A stretch of 64,000 bases of DNA from Brachynemurus nebulosus (GCA_035578155.1 JAPWDM010000016.1:9138544-9202543), one strand, 5' to 3'; positions 14,431 to 26,310 are shown, counted from the stretch's first letter. Numbers and translations are program-made. Notes: generated by a model not told the origin, from the sequence alone.

Positions 14431-14637
14431 TTAAGTTGTATTACTTATTGAATTATTATAACTTTTTGAATTATATTCATTAATTATTGAATTATCGTCT
14501 ATATCTGAAGCACTAACACTGTCACTTAATTCTTTTAAACACGAAGGGGGTTTTAAAATTTTTTCTTCACAGTGTCTTTTTAGACGCCGGTTCTTCTAGC
14601 TTCTTGATAATTCACAAAATCTTTTTCTTGAAGACAT
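14431..14637 (-). pseudogene. CCCAG-family small reading frame, copy in the nested element
   Basis: A 68-codon minus-strand frame starts MSSRKRFCELSRS, has TAG at codon 14, and continues KNRRLKRHCEEKIL and then an acidic, serine-rich part to TAA at 14431. The KNRRLK block and the spacing to the start match the frames at 30700-30819, 40805-40924 and 42350-42469, where the codon at the TAG position encodes Q. It is therefore probably the N-terminal exon of the family's ancestral protein, perhaps a transposase. I do not recognise the family. Confidence 0.5.
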
Positions 14638-14750
14638 AATATCCTAGTTAGAAATATTTTCAATTTATAAAAACTGATCACAAATTTATTCCTTAAACCT
14701 ATTCAATACATACCTTATCTATTTATATTTTATAAACTGATGCACAGAAC

Positions 14751-16664
14751 AAAGGGCATAGCCGGGTAAGATAGGGAAAACGGCCCTTGACGCAAAATTG
14801 ATTGTTTTTATAAGAAATAATACTTCTTAGCCCCACATACATTCCTGCCAAATTTCAACCCTCCGAGGCTAATAGTTTATGAATACACAAACAGACAAAA
14901 ATTTTCAAAAAAAATTTTTTTTTGACGAAATTATTGAACCGATTTATTTGAGTTTAATATATATTGTGTACTCAACTTAGACGAAGTAATGAAAAAAAAA
15001 TTAACGTTATATCCCTTTATTATACTAATTTTTTTAAATTTTTAAATTTAAGAAAATTTTTTTTTGGCACTTAGGCGTTAACGACACCCACCATTTTTTG
15101 TTCAATAATTTGTCTTTTAGTGCTCTATAACATATATTTTTATGGAAAAATTTTAGTTGGCAGAACATAGTAATATTTCAATACAAATGCATGCCATGTT
15201 CGGTACTACATATATTACTTATGTATAAAAAGGACCATAAAGTAAAGCATCTGTCTTATTTTTAAAACACAGTAGAACTCTAAGCAGGGCAATAAAATGT
15301 TCTCTTCCCCCCTGAGTTGCAGTTCTTGGAGTTTCTGTGACGGCCTAAAAAAATATATATTTTGAGCTGTTATAAAAAATATGTTTTAACTTGCTAAAAA
15401 ATAATTTTCAAGGTTAATTTTACCATGAATCGGAATATTTGAATGAAATCAATAAAATTATCTCAGCATACTTACTAATTAAAATTATATCTAACTCAAC
15501 AAAAATTATAAGTTTTAGAAACTTGATTCAAATAAAGATACTAATAATAACAATAATACGTCTTAAATGTTATATTGCTTTAATAATAATAAACATAATA
15601 AAATTGAACACAAAACTTCAACAATGTATAGTGATAACAACAATCCGGCTAAAACCTCTTGTAGTTATTACATGTACATATAACTAACTTGAAGAAAGTA
15701 GTGTACAATTGTACGCAATATGTAACTCGTCCCTGTCACTTGATGTTTTTGTTGCACTTCTTAAGAAGGTGCAGAAAGTGGTTTTTTTCTGTAATAAAAT
15801 TACATACGTTCATAACTACGACAAACAAGCTTAGACAAACGTCTAGCTTTATCTGCCGTCTGTCTTATTTTGTTAACACGATGACGGGTCATGGGGAATT
15901 ATAACGAAATGCCCAACTGGTATACTGTTTTGACAGCTAATCAACTTTGTATGAAATTGTTGACATCGTAAGACGTGGTGTATGAGCTAACAAAGTTTCA
16001 CTTGACGTCTTACAAAGAAAAAAACTATAACAAAAGAGAAATCAATGTCTATTTTGTTTTATTGATAAAAAAAGACAAACGGCAGATAGTGTTGGACTTT
16101 TGTAAATTTAAACTAGTTTATCGTAGTTATGAACGTATGTAATTATATTATTTTAGAAATAGGGTAGATATTTTACTTTATAGTCCTTTTTATACATAAG
16201 TAATACATGTAGTACCGAACATGGCATGCATTTGTATTGAAATATTACTATGTTCTACCAACTAAAATTTTTCCATAAAAATATATGTTATAGAGTACTA
16301 AGAGACAAATTATTGAACAAAAAATGGTGGGTGTCGCTAACCCCTAAGTGCCAAAAAAAATTTTCTTAAATTTAAAAATTTAAAAAAATTAGTATAATAA
16401 AGGGATATAACGTTAATTTTTTTTCCATTACTTCGTCTAAGGTGGGTACACAATATATATTAAACTCAAATAAATCGGTTCAGTAATTTCGTCAAAAAAT
16501 TTTTTTTTTTAAATTTTTGTCTGTTTGTGTATTCATAAACTATTAGCCTCGGAGGGTTGAAATTTGACAGGAATGTATCTGGGGCTAAGAAGTATTATTT
16601 CCTATAAAAACAATCAATTTTGCGTCAAGCGCCGTTTTCCCTATCTTACCCGGCTATGCCCTTT
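14751..16664. mobile_element. Foldback element, 1.9 kb with about 495-bp arms
   Basis: 14751-15247 and 16172-16664 are inverted copies starting AAAGGGCATAGCCGGGTAAG and sharing long blocks such as CCTCCGAGGCTAATAGTTTA. A smaller nested hairpin lies in the loop (ATACGTTCATAACTACGA near 15800 against its complement near 16110). The stretch around 15950-16020 resembles the complement of 36640-36780, so the loop contains another dispersed repeat. There is no credible coding frame. The target duplication is not clear. Confidence 0.7.
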
Positions 16665-16759
16665 CAATACAGCACGTCCAGCACATTTTCAATTTTATAA
16701 AAACATCAACTGTATTAAATTCTAGGTTATGTCGTTATACTTTATAAATAATCAAAATA

Positions 16760-17714
16760 CCGTAGATTGGAATGAATCGGGACATGTGGGTGAATAGGGA
16801 CGAAACGAAAAATGTTATTCATGAACTTAATTTAAAAATACTAAATGTAAATGCGAACATATATCTTACGTAAATTATAGTATAATCATTATTCTTTCGG
16901 GTAGCAATAGTGACTAAGCTTGAAGTTGAATAAAAAATATTAAAAATTGAGTTTAGATTGCTTCAAACAGTGCTATTTTTTGTTCCTTAAAACTTTATTT
17001 AAAAATTAATTATTTCGGTGCTCTTATGAATAAATTGTTGTTTAATCGAAAATTTAATTATTTTGGAACTAATCTGAAAAAAGAGTACTGCAGACTTTTA
17101 GTTGTTTTTATTTTTTTAAGAGGAAATAATGAGGACTTGAGATTTGGGCTAAGTTGGAAGTTAATAGGGACGGAAAAGGTGTGAATAGGGACAGTATATA
17201 GGTTAATAGGGACATTATATAAAAGTATAAAGGTACGGAAAGTATGTGGGGTGATTAGGGACGGATGAAGCATGTCTTGGAACATAGAAGAGAGTAGTTT
17301 CAAGGTTATCATAAGTCATTCGATATTTTTATAAACACATTCAGCATAATATTTCGATACTTTATAAACTTTATTTTAGATTCTACGTTTGTTTCTACAG
17401 AAAATCATGAATGTATAAATACAAAAAATTCGAAATTATTTTATATTAGAATTTCAATTTTGGTCGACCCTACGGGTTATCCCCATTCACCCTTTTATCG
17501 TCTCTTTTGATCCCAATTTTTCATGGAGAAGAAATCATACGATTTTTGTTATTTTTTCAAAGACCACCGATATTTTTAAAATTTTTTAGATACCGTGAGA
17601 AAGTGACCACCCTCCCGTAAATTTTTAATATATTAAAGATTAGGTACTCATAAAATAAATACAAAAAAATACGGTGTGAAGTCTGAATTTGTCCCTATTC
17701 ATCCCTGTCTACGG
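16760..17714. mobile_element. TA-flanked MITE-like element, 955 bp
   Basis: The left end CCGTAGATTGGAATGAATC and the reverse-complemented right end CCGTAGACAGGGATGAATA are inverted repeats, each next to TA (16758-16759 and 17715-17716). GTGAATAGGGAC-like motifs recur inside (17170-17240). The TA target suggests a Tc1/mariner- or pogo-type parent. No transposase is visible. Confidence 0.6.
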
Positions 17715-17946
17715 TATTGATTTTTAAACGCATGCGTTAAATCTAATTCGTTTATAGTTCGGAAAAAAGATTTCTTAAAAGAGCTCTTAATTAAGAGTTC
17801 TTACGAAGTTAGAAAAAAGAATCCTTAAAGAGTTTTTAAAGCAAGAGTTCTTAAAAATGACGTAATTAGGGCATCATATTCATAATTCGTGAGGAGGTCT
17901 TAAAAAAGACTTCTTTTAGAGTTTTAAGGCGTCCTGTTGCTTGCTG

Positions 17947-17948
<2 letters not shown>

Positions 17949-18013
<65 letters not shown>

Positions 18014-18025
18014 ATATCTATATCT

Positions 18026-18123
<98 letters not shown>

Positions 18124-18126
18124 TAG
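17949..18126. repeat. (TA)n with (TATC)n core
   Basis: About 178 bp of TA with TATATC units at about 18010-18046. It directly abuts the GCTGGG right end of the CCCAG element and is probably the second half of the tract at 9157-9255. Confidence 0.95.
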
Positions 18127-18289
18127 TCGTTAATAATCATTTATAAGTCTGCTCTGAAGATAGTCGACAGACTGAAAACGCGTTAAATAATTAAATTATT
18201 TTAACAGTGAAATTAGATAAATTATAACTTTAAATAGTATTTCGGTATATCAGCGAGAACCTGGTGCTCGAATTTCGAAAATTTAAAAA

Positions 18290-19110
18290 TAAATTATACA
18301 GTTTAGTTGTCTTTAGAGATAGTAAACAGCATTCGATAAAGATTCGTTTGCATCGGAGATATTCGCTTAGAGTTTCAAGGTTCTCGAAATTCTAGGTGGA
18401 ACTAACTTTGTTGTTTTTTGAGATATTTTAATAAAATTATGAAAACAGCATTCGACAAAGATTCATTTATACTCGTTTGTACTACTTTTTTTTTCGTTTG
18501 TACCTCAACTTTAATTTTGAAAGTTTAAAATTTACTTGTACGAATGGATACAAACGATAGTCTTTCCAGTTCTGTTTTCAAGTTTCGAGTATCTCTAGAA
18601 ACATCGGAATTCATTCTATCTAGAATATCTAGTACTGAGTATCTTCGAACGGACTGAGGTACAAACAAAATGACAAGAGCTATAACGAGTACAAATCATG
18701 TTCTTTGGAATTCAATTTTGAAAATTGCAATATCTCCAAAAACAATAAGTTTCGTTCTACTTAGAATTTTGAGAATCGTGTATCTCCTAACTTTTCGATG
18801 GACAAACGAAAAGAAAAGCGTTACAAACGAATCTTTATCGAATTTCGTTTACCAATTTTTAATGCCTCCAAAAAGAAATAAATAAATTAATTAATTAATA
18901 AAAAATAAAAAATAAAAAATCAAGTTCATTATTCTACCTAGAAATTCAAGTATTGTGTATCTCCCAACTCTTTGAGGTAAAATTGAAAAGAAAGGATTCA
19001 TAAACGGGCACCAAGCAATCTCTATCGAATGCTGTTTACAAATTTTGAAATTTTCTAAAAACAACCAAATTCGTTTTACCTAGAATTTTAAGTACCGTGT
19101 TTTTTCGAAC
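18290..19110. repeat. Degenerate repeats in both orientations
   Basis: Variants of AACAGCATTCGA(T/C)AAAGATTC near 18327 and 18445 recur as the complement ATCGAATGCTGTTT near 19026. CTA(C/G)CTAGAATTT..AG(T)A..GTGTATCTCC variants recur near 18755, 18938 and 19075. This suggests a decayed inverted or tandem family. No coding frame is supported. Confidence 0.4.
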
Positions 19111-19129
19111 CCTTTGACGATACTAATAC

Positions 19130-19500
19130 GAAAGGATACTAATAAAATTAAAATATTCAAATTTTGGGCGCCGGCTGTTTCTAAATTTTTTTCTGTGTTT
19201 ACCCATAGATGCACAAATAAAATAAATTGCGGTACAAACTGCATCCGAGGCCATAAAGCCATTCGAAAACAAAATTTCCTGCACACTATCAAACATGGTC
19301 ATACGTCTATCATGGGGTAAGGTTGTAATGTTCTTGGAAATTTACGTTTTTTGGATCAAATTATGGATAAATATGTTTATCGGAAAATTTAAAAAAGAAC
19401 TTACATGCAAGCACCAGAAAATTAAATATATTGGAAAGCTTTCCAAGAACTAATTTGTTAACAGGACAATGATCCTAAATATTAGGCATTATTTTTGAAC
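19130..19500 (+). pseudogene. Tc1-like transposase remnant
   Basis: The frame reads ...LHTIKHGHTSIMG, a stop where the family has Trp, then GNLRFLDQIMDKYVY, and after a frameshift (Q)DNDPKY. The [VI]KHGGxSxMxWG, GxLxFIDxIMDxxxY and QDNDPKH series is the signature of the second half of Tc1-family DDE transposases; the DND holds the second catalytic Asp. There are at least two stops and one frameshift. The N-terminal DNA-binding half is not recognisable. Confidence 0.65.
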
Positions 19501-19587
19501 AACATTATTTTTTTAAATATATAATTTATATAGCTTCGTTCAAGATTTTCAATTCTATATTCTAATTACAATTTGCTTATTTTTCAG

Positions 19588-19656
19588 GCTGAACAATGTG
19601 CTGTTAATTTACATCGAATTAATTTTACAACAAGTGATACAAAACTTACGAATTTG
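19588..19656 (+). other. Candidate short exon, possibly of a gustatory receptor
   Basis: TTATTTTTCAG (ends 19587) precedes, and GTGAGT (19657) follows, a 69-bp open stretch in phase 0 reading AEQCAVNLHRINFTTSDTKL. The size, phase and pattern (E-x-x-A-x-x-x-L-H-[RK]-[IL]...D-x-x-L) resemble the short penultimate exon of insect gustatory receptors. A further AG at 19761 opens FPFYFCVFIHHKTYKIYCLF, faintly like the FSxQLLH..FxxxGxF exon. The phase fits the exon ending at 5773, but the gap of 13.8 kb is full of transposons. The assignment is an inference. Confidence 0.3.
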
Positions 19657-19984
19657 GTGAGTGTCATAAACATAATGCACAACGGACGAATAAAGATCAC
19701 TATGACTTGCTGATGATAACATTTTTTTTTATTCAGTTCTATCTTGTATTTTTCCGTGCAGTTTCCCTTTTACTTTTGTGTGTTTATACACCATAAAACT
19801 TATAAAATCTATTGTTTGTTTTATTTATTTTTTTGTTTAAAGATATAGTTTTAATACACAAATTTAAAGATATAGTTTTAATACGCTAATAAAGAGTCTA
19901 GTCGTCTTTTAAAACGTGTTGTCGCAATCCACATTTTTGAGAGCACTTTTCTCCTTCTTCTTCTCCGATACATATATCACAGCA

Positions 19985-20110
19985 CAGCATTAGTGGTGGA
20001 GAACTATCGGTAGTCGAGAGCGAGACTATCGATAGTTGTCGATAGTCAGTCGTGAAACTATCGACAGTTATCGATAATTTATTGATAGTTTTTGATAGTA
20101 AAGTTACTGT
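19985..20110. promoter_or_regulatory. Cluster of TATCGATA-type sites
   Basis: Two perfect TATCGATA octamers (20027-20034 and 20069-20076) and several one-off variants such as CTATCGGTAG, GTCGATAG and CTATCGACAG lie within about 110 bp. In flies TATCGATA is the DREF (DRE) core. Such clusters also occur as subterminal repeats of hAT elements, and no neighbouring gene start is visible. The regulatory role is therefore open. Confidence 0.35.
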
Positions 20111-20223
20111 TTTCAAAATCGTATTTTAAACTACTACAATGGAGTAATTGGTTATCCAGATGGTATTTAACTGAAATTCCACTTTTTCGAACTTTCTGTA
20201 CCTCCCAAGAAATTTCAACATTT

Positions 20224-20592
20224 TTAACCACTTTTATTTTTAGTCGAATTTTCCATAGAAAAAATTAGTCTATTACAGTCTATACCACTAGAGTAAGAGC
20301 ACACGAAGGTCTGGCCGTCGTGGGCTCTTGCTCTATTAATTTCGATGGCATCGTTATGATCCATGTTACCAGTAATCTGTTTAATGTCTGTCCCTAAACC
20401 GTCTATCAATCTTCGCTTAGTAATTTTCTTTGGTCGTAAAATTTGGAGATTTTCTTTCAATTCTTTAAATTTTAGCCAAATAATCGCCTCGAATTCTAAA
20501 TTAGGAAGTTTTTGTGAAATGAGATTGATTGAATTTCCAATATTAAATATATTTTCTTCGTAAGTATTATAATGTGAATATAATGGTCATAA
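20224..20592 (-). pseudogene. Errantivirus-like env fragment of element A
   Basis: The minus-strand frame has a basic RPKKITKRR stretch followed by LI-x-GLG and ITGNMD. This matches the furin-type cleavage site and fusion-peptide region of insect errantivirus Env, which is related to baculovirus F proteins. About 40 residues upstream of it are still readable. The frame ends shortly after HDG. The rest of env and the 3' LTR are not found to the left, so the element is 3' truncated near 20224. It directly follows the end of pol at 20593. Confidence 0.55.
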
Positions 20593-23500
20593 CTATTCAC
20601 GACTCGTGCTTGGCCTAGGTCCATTACTAGGATCCCTAGATTTTTGGTCTGGTCTATAATTTCTATTTTCTGTGCTGTTACCGACAGCATTATCCTGCAA
20701 TTTAAGTGGACGAACTGATGTTGGGGTTAACTGAAATTTTTGTTTTGGAGGTCTCCTATCATATTTATTTTCTTGACATGTTTTACAATTATTAATGTAA
20801 TAAGTTATTTTGCTTTTTAAATTTGGAAAAGAGTAATCTCGTTTTAAGTGAGCCAAAGTTTCACTAATTCCGCGATGGTTACTAGTCTGGTGATAATTTG
20901 AAATTATGCGGTTTCGCTGTTCGTCATCTTCAATATCTTTTAATTATTTTGTACATCATATAATTTTGAATTGTCTACTATGAGAAAAGTATTGGTAATA
21001 AATTTCTTAAATTTCTTGTTAAACAAATCGTCATCGGGACAGTATATAGCTGTACGTTTTTTCGGTGGTAAGAACTGTCTAAATATTTCAATTAAAATTT
21101 CGTCAGTATAATTTGGACCTTGAAAAGTTTGTCTACGTTTCGTTTTAAAAAAAATTTAATATTCGGCTTGTCGTTTTTTATTCTGGGTTAATAAGGAGAA
21201 TGACTTGTTGAGCTAATTCATTTAAAGGATTTTCAGAGATTGGAATAAATAGTGTATCGTCATCGTCAGCACTATGTACAGTACTGTCTTCGTCATTGGT
21301 GTTATTTGTTCGAGTAGAAGGATGTCGTGTTACATGGCTTGAGGTATTACTACTAGTTTCGTGTGAGTTAATTTCTGGAATAATAACGCGTGAAAGAGCA
21401 TCAGCATTTGTATTACTCTTGCCTGATTTATGTATGATGGTAAAATCGAATTCCTCAAGTTTGAGGCGCCACCGAACCAGTTTACTATACGGTTCCTTTA
21501 ATGACATAAGCCACGGACGGAAGTATTTTGTGGCCCACACAATAGCCAGAAGTTCTTTCTCTATTGTGCTGTAATTTTGTTCACTCTTAGTGAGTGTACG
21601 GCTGGCATAACAGATTGGGCGATCCTTGCCGATAGGTCCTTGGGAAAGTATCGCACCTATAGCACAATTACTAGCGTCTGTTGTTAAGCTAAATTCTTTA
21701 CTAAAATCAGCATATGCGAGTACTTGCTCGTCGGTGAGTAATTTCTTGCATAGTTCGAAAGTTTTAATATATTCCGGGGTTAATTTAATTTCCTCTCCTT
21801 TTCTTAAACATTGGGTTAAAGGTTTAGTAATTTTCGCGAAATCCTTAATGAATTTACGATAGTACCCTAGTAAACCGAGAAAACTCTTAATTTCTTTTGG
21901 TGTTTCAGGTAATGGGAAATTTGTAATGGCTTTGATCTTATCCGGATTTGGTTTCACACCTTCCGAAGAGACAATGTGTCCAAGGAAAGCGACCTCTTTA
22001 TGTAAAAATTCACATTTATCGAGTTGTATTTTAAGATTTGCTTTTCTAAGTTTTTCAAAGACTTTACGTAAATTTACGATGTGAAGAAAACTATGATGTC
22101 GTCCATATATACTGGACAAACAGTGCCTTATAGTTCTCTCAAAAAGTAGTCCATAACCTTTTGAAAGGTGGACGGGGCGTTTTTTAGGCCAAAAGGCATT
22201 CGCAAATATTCACAGTAGCCATTCTCAACGTTAAAAGCTGTTTTGGGAATATCTTTAGGATGGAGTTCAATTTGATGAAACCCGCTGGCCAAGTCAAGGG
22301 TAATAAAATACATACATTGGCCAAGTTTGTCAAGAATATCAGTGATGTTTGGTAATGGGTATTTGTCGTCGACTGTCTTTTCATTTACGCGTCTATAATC
22401 GACTACAAGTCTCCATTTTTTCTTTCCACTTGCGTCGGCTTTTTTGGGGACAGTTCAAATGGGGAATCACCAAGGAGAATAGCTTGGTCGAATTATACCT
22501 TGTTTTAATAATTGGTCAATTTGTCTCCTAACATCCTCTTTATGAATTTGTGGATATCGACACGATTTTGTGTGTATAGGAATGTCGTCTTGAGTAATGA
22601 TACGATGTTTTATTTCATTCGTAAAAGTCAGGTCTTGTCCTTCGCGATAGAAAATATCGTCAAACTGTTTACAAAGGTTAATAATTTTGTGTCGATCTTC
22701 TCTATTTAAATGATCGACTCGAATTAAATTGTCGATGCTATTACAAAAGCTATTTGTTTGTGAATTAATTTGGTTTTCCTTAAATTGAACTAATTCGTGA
22801 TTTAGAATTTCTGCCTTAATCGGTTGTTCTATAAAAAGAATTTGTTTATCATCTGTTAAATTTATGACTGTATAAATTAAGTGCCAGTCGTTTGCTTTAT
22901 AGACACCTTCGGGTATCAAAAATTTATTGTCAATGAAGATATTTTTTAAAATAAATTCTCCTGACTGGATATCAACTGGCAATTTAACTATTATTTTTGA
23001 AAAAGGTTGTAATATAAATTTTCCAAACATAAAATTCGGTTTTGATAATAATTTTAATGTAGCGCTTTTTGTTTTTAAGATTTGATTGAGAACGTCAATC
23101 TTTGCGTTAATCTTTTTCAAAATGTCTAAGCCGATTAAGGGGGGGGTAAGCTTTTAAAAGCAAAAAAAAGGCATATTTTCATGATTTTTTTGGAGATATG
23201 AATAATGTTGGCTTATTTATTTCATATACACGTTATAGTATAACATCTGAAGTATCTTTGAAAAAATTATCAATTACAAATATCAATAAATAAGTCCGTG
23301 ACAGCGAATTTCCGGAGGCGCCTCGAGAAAAAGTTGTTTTGCGGTGAACATCATAACTTGGTACCGGATCATCCGAGACAAAAAAATCGGAATGCGTTTA
23401 AAAGGCGATATGTTTCCCTAGGGAGTCAGGAAGAGTTTTTTGTATTTTTTCGATTTTTTTTATCTTTGGCAGCATTTTGAAGTGAAAAACGCAATTTTTG

Positions 23501-24302
23501 CTAAAAATTTCGGTTAATTTGTTATTATAAACTGGAAAAGAATAGCAAGAAAAAAAACTCGACCTGATTACCTGTTGATTTATGTGTAGAAACAGTGTAC
23601 AAAATTTCAACAAAATTGGTGAAGTAGATTTTGAGTTATGATGTTCACGAACTTCAAAAATGTTGTTTGCGAGAAAATGGATTTAAAGTTCTTTATACTC
23701 AAAAATCCAAAACTAGGCATCAATAAAATGATATAATTTTTTATACTTACGTGGGTAATTATAGTAAATATTTGTTTTGTATAAGATTTGTAAGTATAAA
23801 ATTAAAGTAATTTTTATACTTACCAGGTAGGCCCGTCGCACAGCTACCAGGCAGGTATAAAAATCGAGCATGAGGGCCGGTCGTTTGAAACGCTGTATCT
23901 TCATTAGTTTTGCTGGGATTTACTTGAAATTTTGACACAACACGCTCGACATGTTGTACATTCAGAAAAAAATTTAAAAAAAATGCAAAAAAAAAGTTTA
24001 AAAACCTTACCCCCCCTTTAAATCGTCAAAATATGGCTGGAACTGAAAAATTAGGAAATCAATCGTATCGTTTGGTTCTCTAAATTCTTTAAACATAGGT
24101 AAAGTTATTTTTTTCTTTAAGTGATAGGTGTTCAATACTGCTTTGATTTCTATTGGTGTAATTTCTTCGCAATAATTTAGATCTACATGTTCCGGGTTTA
24201 TAAATGAATTTGAAGCGCCAGTGTCAATAAGGAATTTTAGGTACTTGCCGGATGGGGATCGAATATGAATATAAGGAAGTGTGTTGCCGTGAGTGTTCAG
24301 AT
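20593..24302 (-). pseudogene. Ty3/gypsy pol of element A (PR-RT-RH-IN), broken
   Basis: Reading leftwards: protease with LIDTGASNSF near 24210, cut near its C-terminal part by the insertion 23139-24017. Then an N-terminal pol segment (22467-23120), RT with a conserved [14 protein letters not shown] block and YMDD near 22095. An in-frame TAA lies just before YMDD and a small frame-shifting deletion just after. RNase H keeps LTTDASNCAIGAILSQ but has an in-frame loss near 21513 of the segment holding TDHQPLRW. The integrase zinc finger (HRGIS...CKTCQENK) is present, but a deletion near 20700 removes the whole catalytic core and joins it to the pol C-terminal tail. It cannot encode a working integrase. 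Element B (53161-56760) is the closest relative here. Confidence 0.85.
23139..24017. mobile_element. TTAA-flanked 879-bp non-autonomous element
   Basis: The left end is eight G then TAAGCTTTTAAA. The reverse-complemented right end is A, seven G, then TAAGGTTTTTAAA. TTAA is duplicated exactly outside (23135-23138 and 24018-24021). TTAA duplication is the signature of piggyBac-type (also Kolobok) insertion. It interrupts the protease coding region of gypsy-like element A, so it inserted later. The interior has no transposase. A palindromic-looking TATACTTAC/GTAAGTATA pair lies at about 23740-23825. Confidence 0.75.
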
Positions 24303-25436
24303 CTAGGTAACCAAATTTTGGTCCCAGGTGAACTGAAATCTTGAATCGCCTAGTTCGTATTCGGAACTGACAACGGACATAGGATTCGTATTGTTTTCGT
24401 TGTTTGGTTCGTCATATACATCGATATTTTCAATAGTATCAGTGTTTGTAGTTTCAAAATCGTCTAAATTTTGGAAATTTTGTTGTTCGTTATTATGTAA
24501 TTCTTCACTAACAAACGTTGGTTTAGACATAGGGGCGAATACATGATTAGTATTAGAATTATATTGTTGTGTTCATCGTTGTGTCCTAATACTTAACCTA
24601 TTACTTCATATCTCCATAGGTTCAGGTGTATATCGCGTTAATTGTTGCGGAGGGAATCTGGAAGTTGATTGTTGTGGTGAATTTGTTGTGGGTTTAAACG
24701 TAAATTGTCTTTGTACCATTTGTGGTCTATAGTTCGTTTGTTGTGGAATAAATGTACGATGTTGTGATTGACTTGAAAGTAACCGATTGTTACTAGAATT
24801 GTTATGTTGAACTATTAGTTTCGGTTTATTAACTATGTGTGGGGTTTGCGATTTGGTATAGTAAATATTTTGTTCTTTTATACAAAAGCTGAAGGCTTCT
24901 GATAATGTGCTTGGTTTCATTGCGCGAATGGTGTATCATATAGGTTCCCTTAATCCCGATAGGAAAACATTCAAACACATTTCACTATATAAACTTAATT
25001 TGGAAGCTCGAACATCTCCATTGTTTTCATGTATTTTAACATAGTTTGATATTGTAGATAAAATTTCTATTATGCTGCTGTGGAATGTCTCAACAGTTTG
25101 ATTACCTTGTCTAAGGTTATGTAAATCTTTAATTAAACTGGTTTCGTTTCTCTTGTCCGAATAATGAGTAATTAAATTATTTTTGATTTGGACCCAGTTG
25201 ATAGGCGTGCCATACATATTAAGTATTTCATTACCCTGTCCAGTGATTTTATATCTAATAAGTCTAAGGAGAAGTTTGCCGTAACTAGTTCCGTTAACAT
25301 CAGGAATGAGACTTAAAATTTCTTCTACATTATTTATAAAATCATACAATAAGCGTGTATTACCATCGGAGGTTGGTAGATCTTTAATGGCATCTGGGAT
25401 TCTTAATACATTAAATACTTCACTAGGCGTTGCCAT
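24303..25436 (-). pseudogene. Ty3/gypsy gag of element A
   Basis: A 378-codon frame begins MATPSEVFNVLRIPDAIKD. It has a capsid-like core (GKLLLRLIRYKITG...HYSDKRNETSLIKDLHNLRQG) and a Gln/Pro/Ser-rich C-terminal part without a zinc knuckle, as in errantiviruses. Three in-frame TGA codons break it, at about 24936, 24606 and 24573-24575. At the first two, the homologous residue in element B is Gly. The protease frame begins at about 24300 on the 3' side, as in element B. Confidence 0.75.
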
Positions 25437-26043
25437 TATTAAATTATTTGAAATATTATTTGTATTATTTGGATTAATTGTGTTTTCGTTTAAATTAATT
25501 GAATTGAGATTTTGAAAATTTTCGTAAAAATTATTTAAGGAATTACTTAATTAAACACTATTCCCGTATTCTGCGGCGTTACTAGTGTTGAGGTAGTTTT
25601 GAGTTTCAACACCGTTCTCGTTTACTGCGGCGTCAAAAGTGTTGGGAGAGGAGTTTCGCTTATAAGCAATTTCCCGTAGTAAGGATAGTTTGGGTTTGGT
25701 ATTAGGCATTAATTTCCAATGAATAACAATTGAAACAAAAATCGACTTACGTGAACAGCCAGAATGCGACCATGGTACGGATGGTTGTAGCAGCTCCACT
25801 GGATGATGTGCCCTCACCGTAGTTCTGCTTTGTAGTTGCTGGCTCCTTGTATGCTCTAAGTCCAACAGCTGTAGGTGCACGAAGATCTGCTGGTGTCCGT
25901 GTTCCCGTGAAGAGAAACCCTCGAAAGCCAAATAAACCGTTTAGCTCCGGCAAATGTTTCGATATGCCCTCGAACCACTTGTCCGCAAATTTAACCAATT
26001 TTCACGAAAACGCGTTACAGATCCGAACGATTGCGCCAGTTAT
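25437..26043 (-). other. 5' leader of element A with splice donor
   Basis: Between the LTR and gag. TGGCGCAATCG directly follows the LTR on the minus strand and is a plausible tRNA primer-binding site. A consensus donor CAC/GTAAGT lies at 25750-25745. An 83-codon frame (25998-25747) ends MVAFWLFT just at that donor. In errantiviruses env is made from a spliced mRNA, so this may be the env leader exon. Confidence 0.45.
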
Positions 26044-26310
26044 GTTCACTCGTTCGCGAGATTGATTAAAAAATAAATTTTATTTTTCGCTCTGTTACAA
26101 TATTTAGTAAAATATTTGATTATTACAAATTTCAATAATTACACACTAAGTTACAACGTAGAAACCTCACGTCTAGCGAACTTTGAAATTGAGTTAAATA
26201 ATAGCGAAACTAAACTCATTGAAATCGACTTAAGCGCTTGTATTTATACTATTTCGTTATGTTCTAGAAAAGTGCATTTAGCCGACTAAGAAATGAGGTT
26301 TCTATTAACA
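26044..26310 (-). repeat. Probable 5' LTR of element A
   Basis: In element orientation it starts about TGTTAATAGAAACC and ends ...GAACATAAC just before the proposed primer site. It contains a TATAAATAC box and AATAAAATTTA near its end. No second copy was found at the other end of the element, so the boundaries are approximate. Confidence 0.45.

Noticed and set aside
19080..19320. Open frames on both strands as a host gene
   Set aside because: The plus-strand frame is part of a Tc1-like transposase remnant; the minus-strand frame is its shadow.
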